DNA of 64,000 bases from AC-38 sp033856025 (GTDB lineage Bacteria > Actinomycetota > Thermoleophilia > Solirubrobacterales > Solirubrobacteraceae): NCBI GenBank assembly GCA_033856025.1, contig JAWVFQ010000037.1, forward strand, positions 62,001 through 126,000, written 5' to 3'. Made by a program: the position numbers and the translations under genes. The notes under the pieces were generated by a model. The model did no database searches. It was not told where the DNA came from and saw only the letters and a list, made by a program, of their open reading frames with translations. Every line of letters starts with the position of its first letter. Position 1 is the first letter of the stretch. Of the stretch, positions 7,543 to 16,382 are shown piece by piece.

Positions 7543-8216
7543 TCCACCTCCTGCCGGAACCGCTGGCTCGCCGAGCGCAGCGCCAGCTCCGGGTCGATCT
7601 GCAGCTTGCGCGCCACGTGGACCGCGGCGAACAGGACGGCGCCGATCATGCCGTAGAGGGCGTCCGGGTCGTCGGGCGCCAGGGCCAGCGCGTCCACGGT
7701 CGCCCGCAGGTCGGCCAGCGCCTCGTCGTCGGACATGTCCAGCGCGCCGCCCGACGCGGCCCGGCGCTGGACCTTGCGGGCCTGCAGGAGCGCCGGCAGG
7801 TTCTCCGGGACGTCGCCGAACAGGCCCGGGTCGCGCCCCTCCTCCCCGCGCTTGATCTCGTCCCAGTTGCGCAGGACCTCGCCCGCTTCGCTCGCCTCGA
7901 CATCGCCGAACACATGGGGATGGCGGCGGACGAGCTTGGCGTGGACGTGGTCGGCCACGTCGGCCAGGTCGCCGGCCCCGCGCTCCTCCATGAGCAGGCT
8001 GAGGAAGTGCACCTGGAACAGCACGTCGCCGAGCTCGTCGCGCAGCTTGGCGTCGTCGCGCTGGTGGGCCGCGTCGGCCAGCTCGTAGGCCTCCTCGACG
8101 GTGTGGGGGACGATCGTGCGCTCGTCCTGCTCGCGGTCCCACGGGCACTCGACGCGCAGGCGGCGCGTCAGCTCGTCCAGCCGGGCCAGCGCCTGCGGGA
8201 TCTCGGGCCGGGTCAG
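7539..8216 (-). CDS. mazG: MazG nucleoside triphosphate pyrophosphohydrolase, probable CTG start
   Basis: MazG hydrolyses NTPs and dNTPs to monophosphates, limiting damaged nucleotides and (p)ppGpp stress. Core motifs are ECPWDREQ, EEAYEL and KLRDELGDVLFQVHF (the EExxE...ExxD metal site), HPHVFGDVE and NWDEIKR. The product is 225 residues, of single-domain-plus-tail type. No ATG, GTG or TTG exists in frame between the preceding stop and ECPWDREQ. The first usable codon is CTG at 8216, which overlaps the foldase stop as CTGA. This makes it the second probable CTG start in the window. Downstream it overlaps eno as ATGA. Confidence 0.9.
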   Translation of the reverse strand: MTRPEIPQALARLDELTRRLRVECPWDREQDERTIVPHTVEEAYELADAAHQRDDAKLRDELGDVLFQVHFLSLLMEERGAGDLADVADHVHAKLVRRHPHVFGDVEASEAGEVLRNWDEIKRGEEGRDPGLFGDVPENLPALLQARKVQRRAASGGALDMSDDEALADLRATVDALALAPDDPDALYGMIGAVLFAAVHVARKLQIDPELALRSASQRFRQEVE

Positions 8217-9475
8217 GGCTGGGTCGGCTGGGCCGGAGCCTGCTGGGGCGGCGCCTGCTGGGGCGGAGCCTGCTGGGGCGGGGCCTGCGTGCCGCCGGCG
8301 CCGGGGGGCGCCTGCTGCTGGCCCTGGCCGGGCTGCGGGACGGCACCCGGAGGCGTCGTCTGCTGGTTCTTCTTCGGCTTCGGCGCGTTCTTGCACATCG
8401 TGATCACGAAGCCCTTGCGGCAGTTGGTCCGGCCCTTCCACTTCTTCTCGAACTTCTTGACGAAGTCGTTGAGGCGCTTCTGCTCGCCCTGCTGCTGGAG
8501 CAGCTGCTTGATCGTGGGCGTGGCCTGCTGGAGCGTCTGCTGCGACTTCGGGGTGACCTTGGTGACCTGGAAGACGTAGTAGCCGAACTGGGTCTTGATC
8601 GGGCCGAGGATCTTCTTCAGCGGCGCCTTGAAGACCGCGTCGTCGAAGGCCTTCTCCTGCTGGCCCGGGGTGACGCCCGGCAGCTTGCCGCCCGCGTTGC
8701 GCGAGGCCTGGTCGATCGAGTACTTCTTGGCCACGGCCTTCCACGGGTTCCCGTGGCGCAGGGCGGTGAGCGCGCGGCCGGCCCGGGCCTTGGTCTTGGT
8801 CAGCACGACGTTGAGGTCGCGGCGCTCGGGCTGGGCGAAGCGGGTCTTGTTCTTGTCGTAGTAGGCCTTGACCTGCGCGGCGGAGATCGTCGCCTTGGAC
8901 TTCGTGACCTTGGTGCGGATCTTGTTGGAGAGCAGGTCGAGCCGGACGCGCAGGTTGATGTCGTCCTGCGTCATGCCCGACGTCTTGAGGAAGGCGCGGT
9001 ACTCCTTCTCCGTGGGGAAGGACTGCTTCTTCTGCTGCGCGAAGGACTTGGCGACCTCCTTGTCGGTCACCTTGACGTTCTGGTCGGAGGCCTCGCCCTG
9101 GATCCACTTGGACTGGATCAGGAACTGGAGGACCTGGTCGCGCAGGCCCTCGTACTCCTGCTTGCACTGAGCCTTGAACTGAGCCGAGGAGGGCTTGGGC
9201 TGCCCCTTGGGCGGCTTGGGCGCGGTCTTGACCTTGGCCGCGATGCACTTGGTGAAGTTCGGCGGGTCGGGGATCGAGGGCTTGCCGGTCGAGCCGGGCG
9301 GCTGCGAGGACTGAGCCGCGATCCGCAGCCAGTGGTCGAACGTCGAGCGCTTGATGGTGGTGTCGTTGACCCGCACCACGGCGTTGCCGGGGACGCTGTC
9401 GCCGCACGCCGCGAGGGCGAGCGCGAGCACAAAAAAGGCGCCAAGCGCCGGGAGGAAGCGGAACAGTCGAGCCAC
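8213..9475 (-). CDS. SurA/PrsA-like peptidyl-prolyl isomerase lipoprotein
   Basis: This 420-residue foldase should sit on the outer face of the membrane and help secreted proteins fold. The N-terminus MARLFRFLPALGAFFVLALALAAC ends in a lipobox, with Cys near residue 24. A SurA N-terminal helical region follows. A parvulin domain spans roughly residues 225-325 (RRDLNVVLTKTKARAGRAL, GGKLPGVTPGQQEKAFDDAVF, QFGYYVFQVTKV). The C-terminus is a Gln/Pro-rich tail built on QAPPQ repeats. The GTG at 9475 gives a classic short signal peptide, while upstream alternatives would add an unlikely leader. It follows mfd by 50 bases and overlaps mazG by 4. Confidence 0.87.
   Translation of the reverse strand: MARLFRFLPALGAFFVLALALAACGDSVPGNAVVRVNDTTIKRSTFDHWLRIAAQSSQPPGSTGKPSIPDPPNFTKCIAAKVKTAPKPPKGQPKPSSAQFKAQCKQEYEGLRDQVLQFLIQSKWIQGEASDQNVKVTDKEVAKSFAQQKKQSFPTEKEYRAFLKTSGMTQDDINLRVRLDLLSNKIRTKVTKSKATISAAQVKAYYDKNKTRFAQPERRDLNVVLTKTKARAGRALTALRHGNPWKAVAKKYSIDQASRNAGGKLPGVTPGQQEKAFDDAVFKAPLKKILGPIKTQFGYYVFQVTKVTPKSQQTLQQATPTIKQLLQQQGEQKRLNDFVKKFEKKWKGRTNCRKGFVITMCKNAPKPKKNQQTTPPGAVPQPGQGQQQAPPGAGGTQAPPQQAPPQQAPPQQAPAQPTQP
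8235..8289 (-). repeat. 15-bp tandem repeat coding for a QQAPP tail
   Basis: Three 15-base units start at 8235, 8250 and 8265, differing only at one position (GGAGCC or GGCGCC at the start), with a partial fourth to 8289. On the coding strand they give QQAPP repeats at the C-terminus of the foldase lipoprotein. Copy number is likely to vary between strains by slippage. Confidence 0.8.
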
Positions 9476-9525
9476 GCGAGGGTGGAAGGGTATAGGACGA
9501 TCTCTCAACACGGTGTAAATAACCG

Positions 9526-12500
9526 TCAGGCGGCCTCTCGCGTGACGGCGAGCAGCTCGTCGGCGGCGCGGACGACGGCGGGGAAGCGCTCGGCCGGGTC
9601 CCGCGGGACCCGCACGGAGAGCTGGGACTTCCCGGACTCGTACAGCGCCTCGGGTATGCGCTCGCGCAGACGCTTGGCCCGCACGGAGTCGAGCTCGATC
9701 GGGGTGACGGCCAGCCGGTCGCCGCGGAAGGTGACCGCCCGGGCCCCGGCCTGGCCGAGCTTGATGCGCGCCTGCTGGAGGCTGAGGAGGTTGAGCAGCG
9801 GCTCGGGCGGCGGGCCGAAGCGATCCTCCAGCTCCTCGCGCAGCGCCTGGAGGTCCGCCGGCTCGCGCGCCGCGGCGATCCGGCGGTGGACGTCGATCTT
9901 GGCCTGCTCGTAGGGGATGTAGTCGGCGGGGACGTAGGCGTCGACGTTGACGTCCAGTCGGACCGGCTCGGGCGCCTCGCCCTCCGCGTCCGCTCCCTCC
10001 ATGCCGCGGACCGCCTCGTCGAGCATCTGCATGTAGAGCTCGAAGCCCAGCGCCGCCACGTGCCCGGACTGCTCGTCGCCCAGCAGGTTGCCGGCGCCGC
10101 GGATCTCCAGGTCGCGCAGCGCGATCTTCACGCCCGCGCCCAGCTCCGTGAAGTCCGACAGGGCGGTCAGGCGCTGCGCCGCCTCCTCCGTGAGCGCCCC
10201 GGCGCTGGGGTAGAGCAGGTAGGCGTAGGCGCGCTCGCGGGACCGTCCGACGCGCCCGCGGATCTGGTAGAGCTGGGCCAGGCCGAAGGTCTCCGAGCGC
10301 TCCACGACCAGCGTGTTGGCCTGCGGGATGTCCAGCCCGGACTCGATGATGCTCGTGCACACCAGGACGTCGGCGTCGCCGCGCAGGAAGGCGATCATCC
10401 GCTTCTCCAGCTCGCCGTCGTCAAGCTGGCCGTGGGCGACCAGGAAGCGCAGCTCGGGACACACCCCGCGCAGTCGCTCGGCGGTCTCGTCGATCGTCTC
10501 CACGCGGTTGTGGAGGAAGAAGGCCTGGCCCTCGCGGCGCTGCTCGCGCTCCAGGGCGGCGCGGACCAGCTCCTCGTCGTACTCGCCCACGTAGGTGCGC
10601 ACGGGCCGGCGGCCCTCGGGCGGCGTCTCGATCACCGAGATGTCGCGCAGGCCGGCCAGCGACATCTGCAGCGTGCGGGGAATGGGCGTGGCCGACATCG
10701 ACAGCACGTCCACCCGCAGGCGCAGCTGGCGCAGCAGCTCCTTCTGCTTGACGCCGAAGCGCTGCTCCTCGTCGACGATCAGCAGGCCGAGGTCCTTGGG
10801 CCGCACGTCGCGGGAGAGGAGCCGGTGGGTGCCGATGAGGATGTCCGCCTTCCCGTCGGCGAAGGCGGCGACGGCGGCGCGCTGCTGGGCCGGCGGGCGG
10901 AAGCGGCTGGCCTGCTCGATCGTCACCGGCCAGTCGCGCAGGCGCTCGGAGAACGTCCCGTAGTGCTGCTGGGCCAGGATCGTGGTGGGGACGAGCATCA
11001 GCACCTGCTTGCCGTCCTGCACCGCCTTGAAGGCCGCGCGCAGGGCGACCTCGGTCTTGCCGTAGCCCACGTCGCCGCAGATCAGGCGGTCCATCGGGCG
11101 CGGCGCCTCCATGTCGGCCTTGACGGCCTCGATGGCGTCCATCTGGTCCGGCGTCTCGGTGAAGGGGAAGCGCGACTCGAAGTCGCGCTGCCACTCGGTG
11201 TCGGGGGCGAAGGCGTGGCCCTCGCGCCGGCGACGCTCGGCGTAGAGGTTGAGCAGCTCGCCGGCCAGCTCCTGCGCGGCGCGCCGGGCGCGCACCTTGA
11301 GGGTCTCCCAGCGCTTGCCGCCGAGCTTGGACAGCGTGGGGTCCTCGCCGCCCGCGCCGACGTAGCGTGAGATCTTGGCCAGCTGGTCGACCGGCATGAA
11401 GACGCGGTCGGAGCCCTGGAACTCCAGGTCGAGGTAGTCGCGGGTGACGTTGGCGACCGTCTTGGTGTCGAAGCCGGCGAAGCGGGCCACGCCGTGGTCC
11501 TCGTGGACGACGAAGTCGCCGGTGCGCAGGTCGGCGAAGCTGCGCAGGACGCCGGGGCGAGGCGTGGCCGGCCGCTCGCCGTGGCGGCGCAGGAGCCGGT
11601 GCTCGGGCAGTACGGCGAGCTTGAACGGTGCCGCCACGAAGCCGTCGCGCAGGTTGGCGTGCTCGAAGCGCAGGCCGGCGTCGGGCCCGGCGTGCTCGGT
11701 CCCCCACTGGGCGGTCACGCGCGCCAGGTTGAAGGCCGCCCGCTCGCCCTCGCCGCGCCGCGGCCAGGCCACCACCGTGCGATAGCCCGAGCGCACCAGG
11801 CGCTCCAGCTCGGGCTCGGCCTCCGACAGCGAGCGCGCGGTGGTGTCGGCGGACTGGGCGTGGAAGGCGATGGGCTGGTCGCGCTGCACCGACTCCAGAC
11901 GCGCCCCGGTGCGGGACTCCAGACCGGCGGCGACGTCGCCGGGACGGACGTAGAGGTGATGGGCGTCGGCGTCGTGGAACGCGGCCGTCACGTCCTGCCA
12001 CAGGTCGGCGAGCGCCGGCTCGACGTCGTCGGCCGCCGCGAGGACGAGTCCGGCGTCGGACGGCGCCAGGTCCAGGAAGGCGCGGAAGTCGTCCACGGGC
12101 AGCAGCTCGGCGATGTCCGGGCGGTCCTCGGCGTCCTCCAGCGCGGCGATCTCGGCCAGCTCGCGGTGCTCGGCGGCGAGCTCGGCGGCCGGGGCGATCT
12201 CGATGGAGTCGGCCTCGCCGAGGCTGCGCTGCGTGAAGGTGGAGAACCAGCGCAGCGACTCGACCTCGTCGCCGAACAGGTCGATGCGCACGGCCCGGTC
12301 CTCGGTGGCCGGGTACAGGTCGAGCAGACCTCCGCGGACGGCGAACTGGCCGCGGTCCTCCACCTGCTCCACGCGCTCGTAGCCGGCGGCTACGAGCTCG
12401 AGCGCCAGCTCGTCGAGGTCGAGCAGGTCTCCCTTGGCCAGCCGCAGGCCGCGCGGCCGCAGAGCCGGGTCGGGGACCTTCTCGGCCAGCGCCACCGCCG

Positions 12501-12864
12501 ACACGACGATGACGGGCGGCTCGCCCTCCGGCTCACCCAGCAGCGCGTCCAGCGCGGCCACTCGCAGCCCGACGAGGTGCGGGGGCGGCGCCAGGTGTGA
12601 CTCGTACGCCACTCCGCGCGACGGGTAGAAGCGCACGGGGCGCGGCCGCAGCCAGGCGCGCAGGTCGGCCGCGAGGTCGCGGGCCGAGCGGTCGTCGCCC
12701 GCCACGACGAGCACCGGCCGGCCGACGTTGGGCTCGGCGTCGGCCAGCGCCGCGGCCAGGTAGCCGCGCAGGGCCGGCGACGCGAAGGCGGTGCCGCCCT
12801 CGCGGGCCAGCGCCGCGACGGACGGGTCGTCCTGGGCGTAGCCGAGGAGGGGCCGCAGGCTCAT
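9526..12864 (-). CDS. mfd: Transcription-repair coupling factor
   Basis: Mfd pushes stalled RNA polymerase off damaged DNA and recruits UvrA. The 1112-residue length is normal. In order there are the UvrB-homology region (GGLLDLYPATEDRAVRIDLFGDEVESLR, about 200), the RNA-polymerase-interaction domain (LRTGDFVVHEDHGVARFAGF, about 465), the helicase motor with Walker A in ICGDVGYGKTEVA and the DEEQ box (LLIVDEEQRFGV). These are followed by the TRG motif region and GRVGRSRERAYAYLLYP, then the C-terminal UvrA-binding-inhibiting domain. The ATG at 12864 precedes MSLRPLLGYAQDD. The 100 bases upstream (12865-12964) carry no gene. It heads the mazG-eno cluster. Confidence 0.97.
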   Translation of the reverse strand: MSLRPLLGYAQDDPSVAALAREGGTAFASPALRGYLAAALADAEPNVGRPVLVVAGDDRSARDLAADLRAWLRPRPVRFYPSRGVAYESHLAPPPHLVGLRVAALDALLGEPEGEPPVIVVSAVALAEKVPDPALRPRGLRLAKGDLLDLDELALELVAAGYERVEQVEDRGQFAVRGGLLDLYPATEDRAVRIDLFGDEVESLRWFSTFTQRSLGEADSIEIAPAAELAAEHRELAEIAALEDAEDRPDIAELLPVDDFRAFLDLAPSDAGLVLAAADDVEPALADLWQDVTAAFHDADAHHLYVRPGDVAAGLESRTGARLESVQRDQPIAFHAQSADTTARSLSEAEPELERLVRSGYRTVVAWPRRGEGERAAFNLARVTAQWGTEHAGPDAGLRFEHANLRDGFVAAPFKLAVLPEHRLLRRHGERPATPRPGVLRSFADLRTGDFVVHEDHGVARFAGFDTKTVANVTRDYLDLEFQGSDRVFMPVDQLAKISRYVGAGGEDPTLSKLGGKRWETLKVRARRAAQELAGELLNLYAERRRREGHAFAPDTEWQRDFESRFPFTETPDQMDAIEAVKADMEAPRPMDRLICGDVGYGKTEVALRAAFKAVQDGKQVLMLVPTTILAQQHYGTFSERLRDWPVTIEQASRFRPPAQQRAAVAAFADGKADILIGTHRLLSRDVRPKDLGLLIVDEEQRFGVKQKELLRQLRLRVDVLSMSATPIPRTLQMSLAGLRDISVIETPPEGRRPVRTYVGEYDEELVRAALEREQRREGQAFFLHNRVETIDETAERLRGVCPELRFLVAHGQLDDGELEKRMIAFLRGDADVLVCTSIIESGLDIPQANTLVVERSETFGLAQLYQIRGRVGRSRERAYAYLLYPSAGALTEEAAQRLTALSDFTELGAGVKIALRDLEIRGAGNLLGDEQSGHVAALGFELYMQMLDEAVRGMEGADAEGEAPEPVRLDVNVDAYVPADYIPYEQAKIDVHRRIAAAREPADLQALREELEDRFGPPPEPLLNLLSLQQARIKLGQAGARAVTFRGDRLAVTPIELDSVRAKRLRERIPEALYESGKSQLSVRVPRDPAERFPAVVRAADELLAVTREAA

Positions 12865-12964
12865 CGCGGCTGGGCGCCCTCGCGGGCGGCGTGGGACCGG
12901 GGTGTCAGGGCCATCTGGGCAGCAGGAGCGACCGCGCTCCGGGCGCGGCGGCTCGCCACCCAGT

Positions 12965-13468
12965 CTAGGCGCTGAGCGGGGCGCCCAGGGGCCGCAGTTC
13001 CTCGGCGTAGGACACCGAGTGGCGCTTGAGCGATCCGTCGGGCTCGACGGCGTAGGCGCCCATGCGCCACAGGGGCGGCGAGTAGGCGTGCAGCGTCACG
13101 GCGGGCTCGCCGGGCGCGTGGGCGACGCGGTGTATGTCCGCCGCGCCGAAGGCGAAGGAGGCGCCCGTCCCGACCACCCGGCGCCGCGGCGGCGCGCCGA
13201 GCGCGAGGCGCTCCTCCGTCACCCGGCCGCGCACCACCGTCACCGCGCCGGCCGAGAGGTCGTGGTCGTGGAAGCCCGTGTCCTGCTCGTCCGTCCAGCA
13301 GATCAGCCACGCGCTGACGTGGCGGTCGCGCAGGATCTCGTGGTAGGTGCGCCGCCGCGGGTCGTGGTCGACGAGGTCCTCCCACTCCCGCGAGTGCGCG
13401 GCCAGGGACTCGACCAGCGCGACGAGCTCGTCGGGGTCGAGGTCGCGCTCGTGGCGGCCGGGGATCAC
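12965..13468 (-). CDS. Cysteine dioxygenase (cupin, type I)
   Basis: The 167-residue product matches the cupin family that oxidises cysteine to cysteine sulfinate using Fe(II). The two metal histidines lie in FHDHDLSAGAVTVVRG and the third in ADIHRVAHAPGEPAVTLHAYSPPL, which fits the family pattern well. Residues for substrate salt bridges lie near WLICWTDEQDTGFHDHD. A 3-mercaptopropionate dioxygenase is a possible alternative. The GTG at 13468 overlaps the stop of the upstream amidohydrolase as GTGA, so the two form a coupled operon. The longer frame upstream is a shadow. Confidence 0.85.
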   Translation of the reverse strand: MIPGRHERDLDPDELVALVESLAAHSREWEDLVDHDPRRRTYHEILRDRHVSAWLICWTDEQDTGFHDHDLSAGAVTVVRGRVTEERLALGAPPRRRVVGTGASFAFGAADIHRVAHAPGEPAVTLHAYSPPLWRMGAYAVEPDGSLKRHSVSYAEELRPLGAPLSA

Positions 13469-14412
13469 GCGTAGGCCCTCGCCGGTGCCGCGGCGCGGGC
13501 GCCCGACAGCAGGCGCTGCGGGTTCTCCACCAGGGCGGCGTGGCGGGCGGCCTGGCCCAGGCCCCACGGCGCGGGGCCCACGACCGGGCGATCGGACCCG
13601 TAGACGATCTGGTCGATGCCGACGCAGCGGACCATCGCGTCCACCGTGCGCTCGCCGTAGGAGGAGGTGTCGTAGTAGACGTCGGGCTCCAGGCCGGCGC
13701 CGGCCGGGCCGCCCCGGGCGGCCAGGCGCTCCAGGTGCACGGGCGCCACGCCGGCCAGCATCGCGAAGGCCACCCGCAGGCGGGGATGGGCGCTGCGGCC
13801 GGCGGCGACGAAGGCGTGCCAGGCCGCGTTCATCTCGGCCACGTAGCCCGTCAGCGCGGGCCACCACAGGGGCGCACCGCCGGGATGGGGCACCGGGCGA
13901 CTCCAGGGCGCCGGACCGGGATGCACGAAGAGCGGCGCGTCGCGGCGCTCCAGGCACTCGAGCCACGGCCCGCAGCGGTCCAGGCCCGCGGGCGTGGCGA
14001 TGGCGCCGGCCGGGAGCGAGAGCCCGACGTGGCCGCGGTCCAGCAGGTCGTCCACCTCCGCCGGACGCGCGTCGGCCAGCGCCAGGACGCCCCAGGCGGC
14101 GAAGCACTCGGGCGCGCCGGCCAGGCCCTCGAGGTGGGCCTCCACCAGCGGACGTGCCTGGTCGGCGGGCAGCGCCTCGAACCCCACCGGGCTGGACGGC
14201 GCGACCAGCGCCAGGTCGACGCCGTCGCGACGCACCTCCTCCGCGCGTGCCTCCAGGTCCAGGGTGGCGGGCTGAAGCGCCCAGTCCGGCTCGCCCGGGA
14301 TCCGCAGGACCCACTCGCCGTCGATCCGGCGCACGTAGGGCGGCTCGTCGCGCCGCGCCAGGGCGGCCACGAGCGGCTCTGTCCAGAGGTGCTGGTGGAT
14401 GTCCACGCGCAT
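13465..14412 (-). CDS. Amidohydrolase-family metal-dependent hydrolase (TIM barrel)
   Basis: The 315-residue protein begins MRVDIHQHLW, the HxH metal motif of the amidohydrolase_2 (ACMSD-like) family. Later ligands appear to be the His in PLFVHPGP and the Asp in YGSDRPVVGP near residue 280, matching the usual FGSDxP motif. Enzymes of this type hydrolyse or decarboxylate small acids; no substrate can be read here. The ATG at 14412 was chosen because it precedes the HxH motif directly and lies 10 bases after a TAGTTT box. Cysteine dioxygenase is coupled downstream, hinting at sulfur or amino-acid catabolism. Confidence 0.8.
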   Translation of the reverse strand: MRVDIHQHLWTEPLVAALARRDEPPYVRRIDGEWVLRIPGEPDWALQPATLDLEARAEEVRRDGVDLALVAPSSPVGFEALPADQARPLVEAHLEGLAGAPECFAAWGVLALADARPAEVDDLLDRGHVGLSLPAGAIATPAGLDRCGPWLECLERRDAPLFVHPGPAPWSRPVPHPGGAPLWWPALTGYVAEMNAAWHAFVAAGRSAHPRLRVAFAMLAGVAPVHLERLAARGGPAGAGLEPDVYYDTSSYGERTVDAMVRCVGIDQIVYGSDRPVVGPAPWGLGQAARHAALVENPQRLLSGARAAAPARAYA

Positions 14413-14420
14413 ACGCAGAC

Positions 14421-14449
14421 ATAAACTACACAATCCCGATTGAGTTTAT
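14421..14449. promoter_or_regulatory. AT-rich palindrome over the amidohydrolase promoter (likely operator)
   Basis: ATAAACT (14421-14427) and AGTTTAT (14443-14449) are perfect inverted arms, with a nested CAAT (14431-14434) and ATTG (14439-14442) inside. The minus-strand -10 candidate TAGTTT (14428-14423) lies in the left arm, 10 bases before the ATG at 14412. A dimeric repressor bound here would cover the promoter. The AT content stands out from its surroundings. Confidence 0.55.
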
Positions 14450-15042
14450 GACTTATCTCTGGCGGGATCGCCCTCGGGAAGCGCGTCGGGCGGCATCCAG
14501 TCCGCCCGCTTCCACCCCGGGACCGGCGTCGAAGCCTCGGCGGGATGAGGCACGAAGCGCGAGCGCTCCACCAGCGCCATGCGGTGGATGTAGCGCGGGC
14601 AGTTGGGGTAGACGGCGCGGACCGCGACCCGCACGACGAGCTGCGCCTCGGGGTAGGACGCCAGCAGCGGGTCGTCCTCGTGCAGCGAGGCCTCCCCCTC
14701 CAGACGCAGCCGGCGCTGCCCGTCCCAGTCGACGAACAGCAGCCCGACGTGCGGGTTGACCAGCGCGTTGCCCAGGCTCAGGTACATCCCGTTGCCGTCG
14801 TAGTTGGGGAAGGCGATCGTGCGCTCGTCGACCACCCGGACGAACCCCGGGTCCCCGCCCTTGTAGGAGCACGTGGGCCGGCCCTCGGCGTCGGCGGTGG
14901 CCAGGAAGAACATGTCTCGCGCCTCGATGAACTCGCGGTCGGACGCGTCGACGCGGTCGGTCACCTTGCGCTCCTCCAGCACGTCGGCCATGCGGCGCGT
15001 GTCGAAGCGGTCCTGGAGACGGCGGGAGCCGTCGTTGTACAT
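14446..15042 (-). CDS. Pyridoxamine 5'-phosphate oxidase-like flavin-binding protein
   Basis: The 198-residue protein has the split-barrel fold of the PNPOx-like family. Recognisable parts are FLATADAEGRPTCSYKGGDPGFVRVVDERTIAFPNYDGNGMYLSLGNALVNPHVGLLFVDW, which match family members that bind FMN, F420 or heme. The C-terminal part (CPRYIHRMALVERSRFVP) is also typical. The exact cofactor and reaction are unknown. The ATG at 15042 lies 6 bases after a TAGAGT box. Its 3' end overlaps the palindrome before the amidohydrolase gene. Confidence 0.8.
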   Translation of the reverse strand: MYNDGSRRLQDRFDTRRMADVLEERKVTDRVDASDREFIEARDMFFLATADAEGRPTCSYKGGDPGFVRVVDERTIAFPNYDGNGMYLSLGNALVNPHVGLLFVDWDGQRRLRLEGEASLHEDDPLLASYPEAQLVVRVAVRAVYPNCPRYIHRMALVERSRFVPHPAEASTPVPGWKRADWMPPDALPEGDPARDKS

Positions 15043-15048
15043 GCGCCG

Positions 15049-15054
15049 ACTCTA
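15049..15054 (-). promoter_or_regulatory. -10 box TAGAGT, near-leaderless
   Basis: TAGAGT ends 6 bases before the ATG at 15042. Its first three bases are the TAG stop codon of the upstream methyltransferase gene. Confidence 0.45.
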
Positions 15055-15801
15055 CGCCGGACGCCGGGCCCGCAGGGTCAGGCGGACGTAGCGGATGTCC
15101 AGCGGGTCGGGGAGGCGCTCGGCCACCGCCGCCAGGAACGGCTGGCGCCGCTCCGTGGGCAGGCGGTCGCAGTGCGAGCCCAGGATCATCGTGCGCAGGT
15201 AGCCCGCGGGGTCCTCGGCGTGCACGATCTCGTCGTGCAGGCCCGCCCGCGCGTCCGTGAACCCCGCCCGCTCCAGCTGGGCCACGGTCTCCCGCGGCGT
15301 GGCGAAGTTCCACGGGCCCGCCCAGCCCCGCAGGCCCGGCTCGTCGACCGCCGCGACGGCCTCGCGCACGGCGGCGATGTTGCCCGCGCCCCCGCACTGG
15401 GCCAGCAGGCGCCCCCCGGGACGCAGGGCGGCGTGCAGCCGGGCGAACAGGGCGTCGTGGTCGGCGATCCAGTGGAAGGTCGCGCTGGAGAAGGCCACGT
15501 CCACCGGCTCGGGCAGCTCGAGCTCGAGGAGGTCGCTGAGCCCTACGGTGACCCGCGGGTCGTCGCCCAGCGCCGCGCGCGCCCGCGCCACCATGGCCGG
15601 CGAGCCGTCCACCGCGTGGACGCGGCCCGCGGGCAGGCGCTCCAGCAGGTCGCGGGTCACGCCGCCGTCGCCGCACCCGGCGTCCAGGACCGTCTCGTCC
15701 CCGCGCAGCTCCAGGTCGCCGACCAGCGCGTGCCCGAAGCGCCGCACGCCCCGGCCCTGCTCCGCGTAGGCCTCGGCGTCCCAGTCCCGAGTGGTCGTCA
15801 T
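15052..15801 (-). CDS. SAM-dependent methyltransferase, trans-aconitate 2-methyltransferase-like
   Basis: The product (249 residues from ATG 15801) is a class I methyltransferase. Motif I is VLDAGCGDGGVTRDLLE, the acidic residue after strand 2 lies in VHAVDGSPAMV, and motif IV-like VDVAFSSATFHWIADH resembles Tam and UbiE-type enzymes, especially the FHW. The substrate is not known. Two starts are possible: GTG 15804, which overlaps the pth stop as GTGA, or ATG 15801, which shares one base with that stop. The frame is the same, so only one residue differs. Translational coupling to pth is likely either way. Confidence 0.82.
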   Translation of the reverse strand: MTTTRDWDAEAYAEQGRGVRRFGHALVGDLELRGDETVLDAGCGDGGVTRDLLERLPAGRVHAVDGSPAMVARARAALGDDPRVTVGLSDLLELELPEPVDVAFSSATFHWIADHDALFARLHAALRPGGRLLAQCGGAGNIAAVREAVAAVDEPGLRGWAGPWNFATPRETVAQLERAGFTDARAGLHDEIVHAEDPAGYLRTMILGSHCDRLPTERRQPFLAAVAERLPDPLDIRYVRLTLRARRPA

Positions 15802-16340
15802 CACGTACGAGTGTACGTCATAACGGTGTCCCTGGCGCGCTCGACCAGGTCGGCGACCTCCTCCCGGGGCTCACGAAAGCGGCCGAGGACGTGGGCCGAG
15901 ACGATCTCGGGATCGGTGCTGTCCGGCCGCCCCACGCCGACGCGCACGCGGGCGAAGTCGGGGCTGCCCAGCTCGCGCTTGAGCGACTTCAGCCCGTTGT
16001 GGCCGGCCAGTCCGCCGCCGACGCGCGTCTCGATCCGCCCGAAGGGGAGGTCGATCTCGTCGTGGACGACCAGGACCCGGTCCAGCGGCACCTTCAGCGC
16101 GCCGCGCGCGGGCCCCACCGCGCGGCCGGCGTCGTTCATGTAGGTCTGGGGCAGCAGAAGCGCGACGCGGGGGCCGCCGGGCTCGGTGCGTCCCTCGCGC
16201 AGGACGCCGTTGAACTTCTGGCGTGGCCGCGGCAGGTCCCAGGCCCGCGCCAGCGCCTCGCCCACGGCGAAGCCGACGTTGTGGCGCGTGCCCTCGTACT
16301 CGCGGCCGGGGTTCCCCAGGCCGACCACGAGCCAGTCCAC
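15801..16340 (-). CDS. pth: Peptidyl-tRNA hydrolase
   Basis: Pth cleaves peptidyl-tRNA released by stalled ribosomes. The 179-residue sequence carries WLVVGLGNPGREYEGTRHNVGF (catalytic His and Asn), LLLPQTYMNDAG, VVHDEIDLPFGRIETRVGGGLAGHNGLKS and FARVRVGVGRP. The GTG at 16340 puts the usual short head before WLVVGLGNPG; a GTG at 16370 is an alternative. It follows rplY by 42 bases, as in many actinobacteria. Confidence 0.95.
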   Translation of the reverse strand: MDWLVVGLGNPGREYEGTRHNVGFAVGEALARAWDLPRPRQKFNGVLREGRTEPGGPRVALLLPQTYMNDAGRAVGPARGALKVPLDRVLVVHDEIDLPFGRIETRVGGGLAGHNGLKSLKRELGSPDFARVRVGVGRPDSTDPEIVSAHVLGRFREPREEVADLVERARDTVMTYTRT

Positions 16341-16382
16341 CGGGCCGCCGCCTGAGCGCAGCAGGCGCACGACGGAGCTGCG

